DNA of 64,000 bases, from contig NZ_BOSH01000009.1 of NCBI RefSeq assembly GCF_018403245.1, forward strand, positions 165,254-229,253. The letters run 5' to 3'. Shown here piece after piece: positions 35,077-43,347 of this stretch. The notes under the pieces are model-generated. The model searched no databases and was not told the origin of the DNA. It worked only from the letters and a program-made list of their open reading frames with translations. The stretch is from Paenibacillus sp. J2TS4. Lineage in GTDB: Bacteria > Bacillota > Bacilli > Paenibacillales > NBRC-103111. The stretch's first letter is position 1. The number at the start of each line of letters is the position of its first letter. The translations under genes were made by a program, and so were the position numbers.

Positions 35077-36753
35077 TTATTGTCCCTGATAGGCTTTGGC
35101 GGGGACAACCTGTACCGTTTCGAAAGCATGGTCCAACCGCTCCTTCTGGTGAGCCGTCTCCGCCTCATTCCAGCCCAATCTCTCGGCCATAATATGAAGC
35201 ACGGATTCGCTAATTTCTTTCGCTCGGGCCACGTTAAAGAACAGCAGTCCGGTGCGCCGAACGATGAAGTCAACGGCAGATGCAGCCATTTCGTTATCGA
35301 TGCAATAATGCACCTCGGCCATTAGTGCTTTTTGCTCCGTATTGATGGAGCCTTCCTTCTCCCACTCGCGAATATTATTGTATATTACCGGAGTATTGGA
35401 TCCGTATCGGGAGTACAGGTACGCTGCGGTTTCTCTTGCAAGTCCTAGCTGCTCTCCGTCCTGGATGATGCGCTCCTTGTATTCTTCATAGCTTACACCG
35501 CCGGTCTCCCCGCCGCTTATAACCTCCTGATCGGTACTGCAGGGCAGATAACTTCCACCCTCCGCCGACATCAACTGCTTGGCGACCAGGTCAACTACTT
35601 TTTCCGCCATTTTGCGGAAGCCGGTCAATTTGCCGCCAGCGATCGTAATAAGCCCGGATTCCGCTACAAAAATTTCATCCTTGCGTGACACTTCGGACGG
35701 CTTTTTGCCATCTTCATGGATCAAAGGCCGCAGTCCGGACCACATCGATTCCACGTCGGACGACTTCAGATTCACATTATTAAACGCCGCATTCACGGCA
35801 TCGATCAAATAATCGCGATCCGCATCCGTCGTTCGCGGCTCTTCGATAGCATCCTTGTAGAACGTATCGGTAGTCCCTATATACGTCTTGCCGTCGCGCG
35901 GAATGACGAAGATCATCCGGCCGTCGGGAACGTCGAAGTAAGCGGCCTGACGGATCGGAAGCTTGGCATAATCGACCACAAGATGCACGCCTTTGGTCAG
36001 CAGCATTCTTTTGCCAACCACCGCATGGTCCTTCTCCCTGACTTTATCTACCCAAGGTCCGGCCGCATTAACTATCTTTTTAGCATAAATTTCATAGCTT
36101 TGTCCCGATAGCTCATCTGTCACCTTCACGCCGACCACTTTGCCAGCTTCATACAGGAATTCGCCGGCTTTGGCGTAGTTGACCAGCTTGGCTCCATTGC
36201 GATTCGCACACTTGGCAATCTCCATCGTCAATCGGGCATCATCGGTCCGATACTCGTAATAATAGCCCGACCCTTTCAGACCTTCCGTCTTGAAGAGCGG
36301 CTCGATTTGCATCGTTTTTTCCCGGTTGAACATTTTGCGGCGTTCTTTTCTTTTCACTCCGGCCAATAAATCATAGACGTACAAACCGATGGAGGAGGCC
36401 AGATACCCGTACGTTCCTCCTTTATAAACCGGCAGGAGCATCGGAGCCGGGATGACAATATGAGGCGCATTGCGATGAAGCAGCGCCCGTTCCCTGCCGA
36501 CCTCCATGACCAGCTTGACCTCGCCCTGCTTCAAGTACCGCAGCCCCCCATGAACCAGCTTCGTGGAGCGGCTGCTCGTTCCCCAGGCAAAATCATTCAT
36601 TTCGATAAGCGCCGTCTTCAGTCCTCGCCGGCTGGCATCCCAGGCCGTGCCGACACCCGTGATTCCTCCCCCGATAATCAGCACATCATGCTTCTGCTCC
36701 TGCATCGCTTCCAGTATGGAGGTTCGACTTAGAGCTGAAAATGAATTATTCAT
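35077..36753 (-). CDS. glpD: Aerobic glycerol-3-phosphate dehydrogenase
   Basis: 558 residues. It oxidises glycerol-3-phosphate to dihydroxyacetone phosphate at the membrane with FAD. The FAD-binding start is DVLIIGGGITGVGTAWDASR, then EMNDFAWGTSSRSTKLVHGG and LRYLKQGEVKLVMEVGRERA. Later motifs include MIFVIPRDGKTYIGTTDTFY and the IAGGKLTGFRKMAEKVVDL site. ATG at 36753 was chosen: it has GGGGAGTTCACAGCT upstream, and the longer frame runs into the leader terminator. The leader carries a hairpin terminator expected to be controlled by GlpP. Confidence 0.97.
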   Translation of the reverse strand: MNNSFSALSRTSILEAMQEQKHDVLIIGGGITGVGTAWDASRRGLKTALIEMNDFAWGTSSRSTKLVHGGLRYLKQGEVKLVMEVGRERALLHRNAPHIVIPAPMLLPVYKGGTYGYLASSIGLYVYDLLAGVKRKERRKMFNREKTMQIEPLFKTEGLKGSGYYYEYRTDDARLTMEIAKCANRNGAKLVNYAKAGEFLYEAGKVVGVKVTDELSGQSYEIYAKKIVNAAGPWVDKVREKDHAVVGKRMLLTKGVHLVVDYAKLPIRQAAYFDVPDGRMIFVIPRDGKTYIGTTDTFYKDAIEEPRTTDADRDYLIDAVNAAFNNVNLKSSDVESMWSGLRPLIHEDGKKPSEVSRKDEIFVAESGLITIAGGKLTGFRKMAEKVVDLVAKQLMSAEGGSYLPCSTDQEVISGGETGGVSYEEYKERIIQDGEQLGLARETAAYLYSRYGSNTPVIYNNIREWEKEGSINTEQKALMAEVHYCIDNEMAASAVDFIVRRTGLLFFNVARAKEISESVLHIMAERLGWNEAETAHQKERLDHAFETVQVVPAKAYQGQ

Positions 36754-36794
36754 AGCTGTGAACTCCCCTTCGTTGTGTATTGTCAGCGGAAAAT

Positions 36795-36858
36795 ACAAAA
36801 GAACCCTTTGGCTAAAACCGTACACCTAAATAAAGGTGCAAGTTCAGCAAAGGGTTCT
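36795..36858 (-). terminator. GlpP-type attenuator in the glpD leader
   Basis: AGAACCCTTTG (36800-36810) pairs with CAAAGGGTTCT (36848-36858), a perfect 11-base stem enclosing a CACCT/AGGTG inner stem. On the minus strand it is followed by TTTTGTATTTT. It lies between the promoter and the glpD start. In B. subtilis GlpP with glycerol-3-phosphate prevents termination at such a site. The glpP gene is adjacent. Confidence 0.88.
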
Positions 36859-36898
36859 CTTCTTGTCTCCGCCCATAGCTTTGTGCATCGATACTTTC

Positions 36899-36927
36899 AT
36901 TATATCTTACTGCCTTTCAGTTGTCCA
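36899..36927 (-). promoter_or_regulatory. Sigma-A promoter of glpD
   Basis: Minus strand TGGACA (36927-36922), 17-base spacer, TATAAT (36904-36899). The transcription start near 36892 places the attenuator about 35-95 bases into the leader. Confidence 0.8.
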
Positions 36928-36964
36928 TAAAAGAGTGGTGCCGGGGAATTTAATGATGACCAGC

Positions 36965-37537
36965 CTATAGCTTCATTCTCCATAAATCCGGTTCCCCGAC
37001 CGAGACGGCCAAAGCGCCTGCTTTCAATGCCTCGAGCACCTCTTCCTCCTCCCGGATCAGACCTCCCGCGATGATCGGCAAATCCGTCATTCCGGTTAAT
37101 TCTCTAATGACTTTGGGCATTATGCCGGGCATAATCTCCACCGCATCCGCTCCGGAGGATCGAATCGCTTTCATTCCATTGCGAATGGCGGTGCTGTCAA
37201 TCAGGAAAAGCCGTTGAATGGCTTTCATCCCATTCTCCTTCGCCACTCCGATCAAATGATTGCGTGTCGATAGAATACCGTCCGGCTTAATTTGGTTCGC
37301 CATATACTGTACGCCGCTCCGATCCGAAGCGATTCCTTCAATGAAATCAAAATGAACAAATGCGTGCTTTCCGTTGTTTTTAACCTTGCCGACCAGCTCA
37401 CGTAAATTCTCAATCGTGCCCATCATCAGAAAAATGACGTTAACTTCGCTTCCCAGAGCCGTATCCAATTCCTCTTCCGACCTTACGGCAGCAATCACTT
37501 GATGCTCGACCATATCGACTATTCGCTCCACAGTCAC
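36965..37537 (-). CDS. glpP: Glycerol-3-phosphate responsive antiterminator
   Basis: 190 residues, TIM-barrel-like. Motifs include VIAAVRSEEELDTALGSEV, VNVIFLMMGTIENLRELV, HAFVHFDFIEGIASDRSGV, ILSTRNHLIGVAKENGMKAI and the phosphate-binding end DLPIIAGGLIREEEEV. GlpP binds the mRNA leader of glpD when glycerol-3-phosphate is present and allows read-through. It lies just upstream of the glpD promoter. Start ATG at 37537. Confidence 0.94.
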   Translation of the reverse strand: MTVERIVDMVEHQVIAAVRSEEELDTALGSEVNVIFLMMGTIENLRELVGKVKNNGKHAFVHFDFIEGIASDRSGVQYMANQIKPDGILSTRNHLIGVAKENGMKAIQRLFLIDSTAIRNGMKAIRSSGADAVEIMPGIMPKVIRELTGMTDLPIIAGGLIREEEEVLEALKAGALAVSVGEPDLWRMKL

Positions 37538-38094
37538 GCCTCCCGATGGTCCGGGCCTTTGTAGCTAACGATCCCGACCTGCTAGTTCACCTAGTTATTA
37601 TTGTAGCATAAACCAAGGAAGCTGTTGAAAAAATGATGCTCAACCTGCATATTTGAGGCTATTGCGTTTTATTTTTGGGCTTTCGAAGCACTGAGCGTTC
37701 AGGGCAAAATAGATCCAGTTTCACTCTTATTCCGGTTTCACTGGACATTAGGAGATGTAAGTCTTCAGTTACTTTCAATCAGGAGCACGGCCGCTATTCA
37801 GTCAGCGTCCCAGACTTTCCTGCTTCAGGCTTTTGACGGTTATCCCCTTTGCTCAGGAAAATGACTCGGTCGGAATTTTCTGTTTATACAAGCAAAAAGC
37901 ACTGAAGCCCTGCTGCTTCAATGCTCTTCCCATACTATAATTTATTACTCCCGTATTCCTCTAAGTTTAGTCTAATTCTCAGACTTCATTCCCCTTACCC
38001 TCATAATTAGACGATTCCCACTTTTCCTGACTCATTGGGATAGTGGTCAAAAGGCCGATGAGGAACAGGTGCAAAATAGGTAAATCCGAGCCCC
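37538..38094. other. Gene-free spacer between glpP and the oxidoreductase gene
   Basis: About 560 bases. A leftward terminator (37893-37925) lies 170 bases after the oxidoreductase stop. The rest includes phrases such as GGGCAAAATAGATCC (37701-37715) that resemble pieces of other spacers in this window (near 49700). No coding signal. Confidence 0.5.
37893..37925 (-). terminator. Terminator downstream of the Gfo/Idh gene
   Basis: AGCACTGAAGC (37898-37908) pairs with GCTTCAATGCT (37915-37925), one G-U pair, loop CCTGCT. The minus strand continues with TTTTTGCTTG. Confidence 0.75.
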
Positions 38095-39114
38095 TTATCT
38101 TGACAGCGGCAGCTTCACGCTCTTCCCCGTCGCAATGGATTCATCTATTGCAAAACTGACCTCCATCGTTTTATAGGCGTCCTGGAAATCGCAGCGTGTA
38201 CGAGTGTCGTTCTGAATAGCTTGAATAAACTCATTGATCTCTTCTTTAAAAGGATGATGCGACACATCTCCGCTATCTGGAGTAATCGTAGGAATGGTGG
38301 CGTATTCGGTTTGCCCGGGAAGCTTGTGGCTATAAAACTGATTGTTCATAACTGCCCCCTTCTCCCCGAGTAAGTGAACATTGAATTTGTAAGGGGTCTT
38401 GCACTCCAACGAAGAAGAGACCTTCCCGATTCCTCCATTGGCCAGCTTCAGGATCGCAATGGCATTCGGATCAAACTCATAATCTGAATCCGCCCAGGTC
38501 CGGCAGCTGTATGCGGTCACTTCTTCCACCTCGCCGGCAAAATATCGAACGGCATCGACGGCATGGCAGCCTGCGGACAATATGCTGCTGCCGCCCAGCT
38601 CTTTCGTCCGGCTCCACCGATACTGCCCATATTGGGGCCCGACATGATGCCAATAATCAATCTGTGCCATGAACACCCGACCGATCGCATCATTGTCAAT
38701 CAAGGCCTTCGTATTTACGAAGGACGGGTTCCAGCGAAGCACAAAACTGGCCACCGTCTTCACCGGATGGGCAGCTAACGCTTCCGCCATACGCCACAAT
38801 CCCTCCCGGTTCATCGCCAACGGCTTCTCCATCACAATGTGCTTGCCATGCTCGGCAGCAAGAACCGTATACTCAGGACGAATATCCGGGGTGGAGCAAA
38901 GCACGATTGCATCTACATTGGAGTCCCGGACGGCGTGCTCATATTGATCCATCACGAGGGCATCTATGCCCAATTCAGCCAGCTTGGCTCTGGCATGCTC
39001 CATATGCTTGCTAACGATGGCATACACCTCTGCGTCTGGATTAGCGGCAATCGCCTGCAAATATTCCCCGGCTACCCAACCTGTCCCGGCAACGGCAAAG
39101 CGGATTTTTGACAT
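38095..39114 (-). CDS. Gfo/Idh/MocA-family oxidoreductase
   Basis: 339 residues. An N-terminal NAD(P)-binding Rossmann fold (MSKIRFAVAGTGWVAGEYLQ) is followed by the EKPLAMN motif with the conserved Lys. The C-terminal domain has GGSSILSAGCHAVDAVRYFA with the conserved His. Such enzymes oxidise or reduce sugars, inositols or their derivatives. ATG at 39114 with GGAGAAGGTAGC upstream was chosen over a longer frame. It is a single gene with no sugar operon around it, so the substrate cannot be given. Confidence 0.92.
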   Translation of the reverse strand: MSKIRFAVAGTGWVAGEYLQAIAANPDAEVYAIVSKHMEHARAKLAELGIDALVMDQYEHAVRDSNVDAIVLCSTPDIRPEYTVLAAEHGKHIVMEKPLAMNREGLWRMAEALAAHPVKTVASFVLRWNPSFVNTKALIDNDAIGRVFMAQIDYWHHVGPQYGQYRWSRTKELGGSSILSAGCHAVDAVRYFAGEVEEVTAYSCRTWADSDYEFDPNAIAILKLANGGIGKVSSSLECKTPYKFNVHLLGEKGAVMNNQFYSHKLPGQTEYATIPTITPDSGDVSHHPFKEEINEFIQAIQNDTRTRCDFQDAYKTMEVSFAIDESIATGKSVKLPLSR

Positions 39115-39411
39115 GCTACCTTCTCCTTCATCTTGGTTTTTTAGTCCTCCCTGACCTGAACTGCTCCTGATCATTGCCATGGGCTCAACTTCTCCTGATC
39201 CTTTTTCTTAACTTGGGCCCATTATTTTATTCCCTTGTCCATCCTAATGAGATCGAAGCCATTGATTTACGTATTTGATTTTATGCGGCTCCGTGGAAAG
39301 GTATGAACTCCCCTGCATATGTACACAATCGGAAAAATGAATGAAGCCTGCCTGGAATGGAAACCTTAAACTTATTAGAAGTGACATCAACGTTTAAGGG
39401 GATGAAGAACG

Positions 39412-39783
39412 ATGAAAAAAGCGATGGTCATTTTTTTCTGTCTCTTTCTTATAACCGCTCTTGCCGCTTGCGGGAGCAAGAAGGATAATGCCGGGACGGC
39501 AAGTCCAAGTCCAGGGGCACCCAGCGGAGAACCCGGAAAACAGCCGGCGACCACCGTCGATGCCGAAGCTTTATATAAACAGCATTGTCTGGCTTGTCAC
39601 GGGGCGAACCTGGAAGGAAAGCTGGGAGGCAACACGAATCTGACTAAGGTTGGGGGCAAATTGTCCAAGGAACAGATCGTTACTAAAATTGAGAATGGCG
39701 GCAACGGGATGACGGCCTTCAAGAACACTTTGAATAGCGATCAGATCAACGCGCTCGCTGATTGGTTATCCACCAAGAAATAA
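39412..39783 (+). CDS. Lipoprotein c-type cytochrome (cytochrome c-551-like)
   Basis: 123 residues. A lipoprotein signal peptide ends in ITALAACGSKKDN. A Ser/Pro/Gly-rich linker follows, then a single haem c domain with the CxxCH site in YKQHCLACHGANLEGKLGG. The likely axial Met is in GGNGMTAFKNTLNSDQI. It resembles CccB of Bacillus, which is anchored outside the membrane and passes electrons to terminal oxidases. ATG at 39412 follows GGGGATGAAGAACG. Transcribed alone. Confidence 0.93.
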   Translation: MKKAMVIFFCLFLITALAACGSKKDNAGTASPSPGAPSGEPGKQPATTVDAEALYKQHCLACHGANLEGKLGGNTNLTKVGGKLSKEQIVTKIENGGNGMTAFKNTLNSDQINALADWLSTKK

Positions 39784-39805
39784 TTTTTGATAACAAGCCG
39801 TATAT

Positions 39806-39850
39806 AAAAAAGCAGCAAGCACCCGCGCGTGGAGCGACTGGGTGCTTGCT
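39806..39850. terminator. Terminator between cytochrome c gene and acpS
   Basis: AGCAAGCACCC (39814-39824) pairs with GGGTGCTTGCT (39840-39850). On the minus strand it is followed by GCTTTTTTATA, so it best serves acpS, and it lies between converging genes. Confidence 0.85.
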
Positions 39851-39882
39851 GTCATCCGTGATTATGGGCTAATTACAGCCCC

Positions 39883-40275
39883 TTATCGTATATATGGCCT
39901 TTCAGCTACAGCAAAGGCGGTAGCCACCGTTTCACTATGAGAGATGCTGAGATGAATATGAATATCTCCCAGGTTCAATCGCTCTAATGATGAAACGGAC
40001 AAGGTACACTCCGGCTTGCCGTTCGGATCGGGAAGCACTTCAATGTCCTGAAAACCGACCTGCCGGCCGATCCCGCAAGCCAAAGCTTTAGCTACCGCCT
40101 CCTTGGCTGCAAAGCGTCCGGCTACATATTCGTGCAATCGGCCCTGGCGATTTTCGGCCAACCGCCGTTCTTCATGCGTAAGAATCCGCTCCACAAATCG
40201 AGGCCCGGACGGTTCGCTCATCAGCTTCTTGACCCGGGCAATTTCGATTACATCCGTTCCCACTCCGATAATCAC
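39883..40275 (-). CDS. acpS: Holo-[acyl-carrier-protein] synthase
   Basis: 130 residues. It attaches the phosphopantetheine arm of CoA to acyl carrier protein. Signatures: IIGVGTDVIEIARVKKLM at the start, VAGRFAAKEAVAKALACGIG with the Mg-binding residues, and HIHLSISHSETVATAFAVAE at the end. It follows nadE after 27 bases on the same strand, so the two may be cotranscribed. ATG at 40275 follows AGGAGAAC. Confidence 0.97.
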   Translation of the reverse strand: MIIGVGTDVIEIARVKKLMSEPSGPRFVERILTHEERRLAENRQGRLHEYVAGRFAAKEAVAKALACGIGRQVGFQDIEVLPDPNGKPECTLSVSSLERLNLGDIHIHLSISHSETVATAFAVAERPYIR

Positions 40276-40302
40276 GATGTTCTCCTGCCTTCTCTCTATC
40301 GA

Positions 40303-41118
40303 TTAAATTCCCGGTATTTTATTTCGTTTATGCCGGGTGCGGAGATAATGCTGCTCCAGCTTCTCGGCGCTGGCCGGATCAATCGTCTTACCTTCCAAAT
40401 AACTGTTGTTCTCCTCATAGGTGACGCCAAGCTCCTGCTCATCCGTCTGTCCTTCCCACAAGCCGGCTGTAGGAACTTTATCGATTACGCTTCGCGGAAC
40501 GCCCAGCTTTTCCGCCAGTTGGCTGATTTGCCTCTTATTCAGGGTGCTGAGCGGATTGATATCGACCGCGCCGTCTCCGTATTTAGTAAAGAAGCCGGTT
40601 AACGCTTCCGACGCATGGTCCGTTCCGACAACGATCAGATTCAGCTCGAAGGCCAGCGCATATTGAACGACCATCCTCGTTCTCGCTTTAATATTGCCTT
40701 TGCCCGGGATGCTCACATGTTTGTGAATTCCAAGCCCTTTAAGACTATATTCCACTTCCAGAGCGATCTCATCCACCGCTTCCTCAATATTCGTCTCTGT
40801 TTTGAAATCAAGCTCAAAAGCCTGTGCCACCGCATAGCTGTCCTCGATGTCGGACTGCTGACCGTAAGGCTGAAACACTCCTAGGGTTTTGTACTCTTTG
40901 CCCTCTTCTTGGGTTAATTCGTCAGTGGCCTGTTTGCACAGTCCGGCAGCAACTGCGCTATCCAGTCCGCCGCTAATCGCGATGAGCAGCCCGGACGAGC
41001 CGTTATTTTTAACATAGTGTTTAAGAAAATCTACTCTATTGCGAATTTCTTCGTCGACATCGATGACCGGACGCACCCCTAATTCATCGATAATTTGACG
41101 CTGCAAGCTCATATCCAT
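40303..41118 (-). CDS. nadE: Ammonia-dependent NAD+ synthetase
   Basis: 271 residues. It amidates nicotinic acid adenine dinucleotide to NAD with ATP and ammonia. The N-type ATP pyrophosphatase loop is LLIAISGGLDSAVAAGLC. Further motifs are GNIKARTRMVVQYALA, VVGTDHASEALTGFFTKYGD and VPTAGLWEGQTDEQELGVTY. It lacks a glutaminase domain. The start is ATG at 41118 or the ATG two codons later. acpS follows. Confidence 0.97.
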   Translation of the reverse strand: MDMSLQRQIIDELGVRPVIDVDEEIRNRVDFLKHYVKNNGSSGLLIAISGGLDSAVAAGLCKQATDELTQEEGKEYKTLGVFQPYGQQSDIEDSYAVAQAFELDFKTETNIEEAVDEIALEVEYSLKGLGIHKHVSIPGKGNIKARTRMVVQYALAFELNLIVVGTDHASEALTGFFTKYGDGAVDINPLSTLNKRQISQLAEKLGVPRSVIDKVPTAGLWEGQTDEQELGVTYEENNSYLEGKTIDPASAEKLEQHYLRTRHKRNKIPGI

Positions 41119-41332
41119 TCCCGCCCTTCCAATTTATCCGCTTCTTAAGCTCCACGCTTAGCTTTCCAACCGTCTCTTTTCAACGCTTATTTATGCCTGT
41201 TATGATTAGTTTGAGAGATGCCTCCAACAAAATCAAGTGGATTTTTATTCGCTCTTTTGTTAGGATGACTTAAAAAGAAGAACCAACGACTCTATGTCAA
41301 GGGACAACACCGAGAAAGAGAGGAGAAGCGGT

Positions 41333-42073
41333 ATGATTGATATCCATTGCCACATTCTGGATGGTGTAGATGATGGAGCAAGTGATCTGAGAGAATCCAT
41401 CGCCATGGCAAAGGTCGCGCATGAGGACGGAGTTCGCCACATCGTGGCCACCCCCCATTTCAACACCGTGTACCATGTTCCCAAATCTATAACCTATCAT
41501 AAAGTACGACAGCTTCAGGACGCTTTACAAGAAGCCGGTATTCCGCTGACGGTATCCTGCGGGCATGAAGTCACCTTGAAGGATGCCGAACAATTCTACA
41601 AGCAAACGGAAAATAACGAGTACTTTCACTTGAACGAAGAGAAAACGTTCCTGCTCCTGGAGCAGCCTTGGGCCGGATACATGCCGGATTCCTTGGAGGT
41701 CATCGACTACTTGATTGCCAATGGAGTGACCCCCATTATCCCCCATCCGGAAAGGCACGTATTCTTCCGTGAAGAGCCCAAGCTGCTGACCGGGCTTATC
41801 GAGCGCGGCGCCTGGACCCAGGTATCGGCGGACAGCTTGGCCGGCCGTAATAACGAAGATGCCCGGCGCTTGGCATTATGGCTGCTCGAGAATGACCTTG
41901 TGCATACTCTAGGCTCAGATGCCCATAATATTCGACGCAAACCGAATTTGGGAGAAGGCTATCAGATCATCGTCGAACACGCCGGCGAAGCGAGACAACA
42001 CGAAATCATTCAGCGAATGGCCCTGATCATTCCCGAAGACGGTTCATCGAACAAAAATCCTGTTACGGCCTAA
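41333..42073 (+). CDS. CpsB/YwqE-type tyrosine-protein phosphatase (PHP domain)
   Basis: 246 residues. The PHP metal site is visible at the start (MIDIHCHILDGVDDGASDLR) and in HIVATPHFN, LLEQPWAGYMP, TPIIPHPERH and HTLGSDAHNIRRKPNL. CpsB/YwqE proteins dephosphorylate the tyrosine kinases that control exopolysaccharide synthesis. Here no kinase or capsule genes are adjacent, so the gene is a stand-alone copy. ATG at 41333 was chosen, with AGGAGAAGCGGT upstream; a longer GTG-type start is unlikely. Its stop lies inside the terminator stem. Confidence 0.92.
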   Translation: MIDIHCHILDGVDDGASDLRESIAMAKVAHEDGVRHIVATPHFNTVYHVPKSITYHKVRQLQDALQEAGIPLTVSCGHEVTLKDAEQFYKQTENNEYFHLNEEKTFLLLEQPWAGYMPDSLEVIDYLIANGVTPIIPHPERHVFFREEPKLLTGLIERGAWTQVSADSLAGRNNEDARRLALWLLENDLVHTLGSDAHNIRRKPNLGEGYQIIVEHAGEARQHEIIQRMALIIPEDGSSNKNPVTA

Positions 42074-42092
42074 TAAGCCTAACAGGATTTTT
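42053..42092. terminator. Bidirectional terminator between the CpsB-type gene and bacilliredoxin gene
   Basis: AAAAATCCTGTTA (42053-42065) pairs with TAACAGGATTTTT (42080-42092). The left arm lies within the last codons of the phosphatase gene. Confidence 0.9.
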
Positions 42093-42108
42093 GTTTAGCA
42101 GGCCTATT

Positions 42109-42546
42109 CTAGCCTTGGCAAAATTCGTTAAAAGCTTGCTTTAAATCAGCCGCGATCATTTCAGCCGACCGATCCTCGATCTGATGACGTTGAATGAAAT
42201 GAACCAGCTCTCCGTCCTTAAACAAAGCTATGGATGGAGATGAAGGCGGGTATCCCGTAATATATTCACGCGCTTTAGCGGTTGCTTCTTTATCCTGGCC
42301 GGCGAATACGGTGAAGAGATGGTCCGGCTTGACCTCATTCTCCAACGCTTGAGCTACCCCCGGACGACATTGGCCCGCCGCGCAGCCGCATACCGAGTTA
42401 ACTACAAGCAAGGCGGTTCCTTTAGCGTTCTCGAGTTGGTCTACTACTTCCTCCGGAGTCCGAAGCTCCTTCACTCCGATTTGGGTCAGTTGATCCCGCA
42501 TGGGTTGAACCATATCTCTCATATATGCGTCAAAGGACATTGACAT
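42109..42546 (-). CDS. Bacilliredoxin (BrxA/BrxB family)
   Basis: 145 residues, thioredoxin-like. The CGC redox motif is in LLVVNSVCGCAAGQCRPGVA. It ends with YPPSSPSIALFKDGELVHFI and RHQIEDRSAEMIAADLKQAF. BrxA/B proteins (YphP/YqiW) remove bacillithiol from S-bacillithiolated proteins. This implies that the organism makes bacillithiol. Transcribed leftward into the shared terminator. Confidence 0.95.
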   Translation of the reverse strand: MSMSFDAYMRDMVQPMRDQLTQIGVKELRTPEEVVDQLENAKGTALLVVNSVCGCAAGQCRPGVAQALENEVKPDHLFTVFAGQDKEATAKAREYITGYPPSSPSIALFKDGELVHFIQRHQIEDRSAEMIAADLKQAFNEFCQG

Positions 42547-42643
42547 TATCGTTCACTCCTTATGTGCTTTAGTATAATCACTATTTATCATTATACAGCC
42601 CCTGAGAGTGAATGCAAAGATACAGTTTGCGGCCTTGTCTCAC

Positions 42644-43051
42644 TTAACTCTCCTCTCCTTCCGATTCCTCCTGGGAGTCTTCATTTGCGGCTTCTTGCCC
42701 CTTCTGATAGCCGTAAGCGACATTTTTATCCGGATGCATCATGATCCCGCTTTGTGGAGGAATGCCCTGTTCAAAATAATTGCGGTTCTCCGTCGTCTGA
42801 AATCCAATATCTTTAAAGGGGTGAACCCATTGGTCCCCGGCCATCACCGCCGGATCCGTTTCCGTTGACCACTGCTCCAATGGAGAATGCTCTGATTCAT
42901 AATCGTAATCTCCGATCACTACCCCGAATTCATTGATAAAAGGCTGCTCAGGGCCGCGATTTTTACGAAATTTCGGCAAAAATTCGATCTCGAAAGGATC
43001 GAGATCTTCGGACGGGTTCTTGTTGTGAGGCGATTGCTCTTTTTCCTTCAT
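42644..43051 (-). CDS. DUF3905-domain protein
   Basis: 135 residues, highly acidic, soluble. It matches DUF3905 of sporulating Bacillales: PFINEFGVVIGDYDYESEHS, PLEQWSTETDPAVMAGDQWV and HPFKDIGFQTTENRNYFEQG. The tail is rich in Glu and Ser. Function unknown. AGGAGGTCTGATT lies before the ATG at 43051 and overlaps the end of a 43-residue gene upstream, so the two form an operon. Confidence 0.85.
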   Translation of the reverse strand: MKEKEQSPHNKNPSEDLDPFEIEFLPKFRKNRGPEQPFINEFGVVIGDYDYESEHSPLEQWSTETDPAVMAGDQWVHPFKDIGFQTTENRNYFEQGIPPQSGIMMHPDKNVAYGYQKGQEAANEDSQEESEGEES

Positions 43052-43062
43052 AATCAGACCTC

Positions 43063-43194
43063 CTAAGTCGAAGGGCGATTAGGTCCGTCGAGCTTCTTGC
43101 CCCGCTCCCCATCCAGACTTCGGCCTTTAGCCCGCTGTTCGTTCTGCTTCTGCTGTAATTGCTGTTCTTTAGAGTTATTAGAGTGGTGTTTCAT
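43063..43194 (-). CDS. 43-residue basic, Gln/Lys-rich small protein
   Basis: It begins MKHHSNNSKEQQLQQKQNEQ and ends KGRSLDGERGKKLDGPNRPST (split here as KGRSLDGERGKK, LDGPNRPST). No membrane segment. AGGAGCTGAAAGCG precedes the ATG at 43194, and the stop lies 11 bases before the DUF3905 start, whose ribosome-binding site overlaps it. Its hydrophilic, low-complexity nature recalls small spore proteins, but I do not recognise the family. It is below usual gene-calling length limits. Confidence 0.7.
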   Translation of the reverse strand: MKHHSNNSKEQQLQQKQNEQRAKGRSLDGERGKKLDGPNRPST

Positions 43195-43347
43195 TCGCTT
43201 TCAGCTCCTTTTAGCCCCTATTATGCGCCAACTCTGTCCGATTTATGACGCTGCTTCCTTGCTACCCACCCTCCGTTTCATTCTGGCGGCCCATTAGGTA
43301 CAATAGGAGAATGAGTTTGTGATCTATTGTGAAATGAGGTTCGTTCT

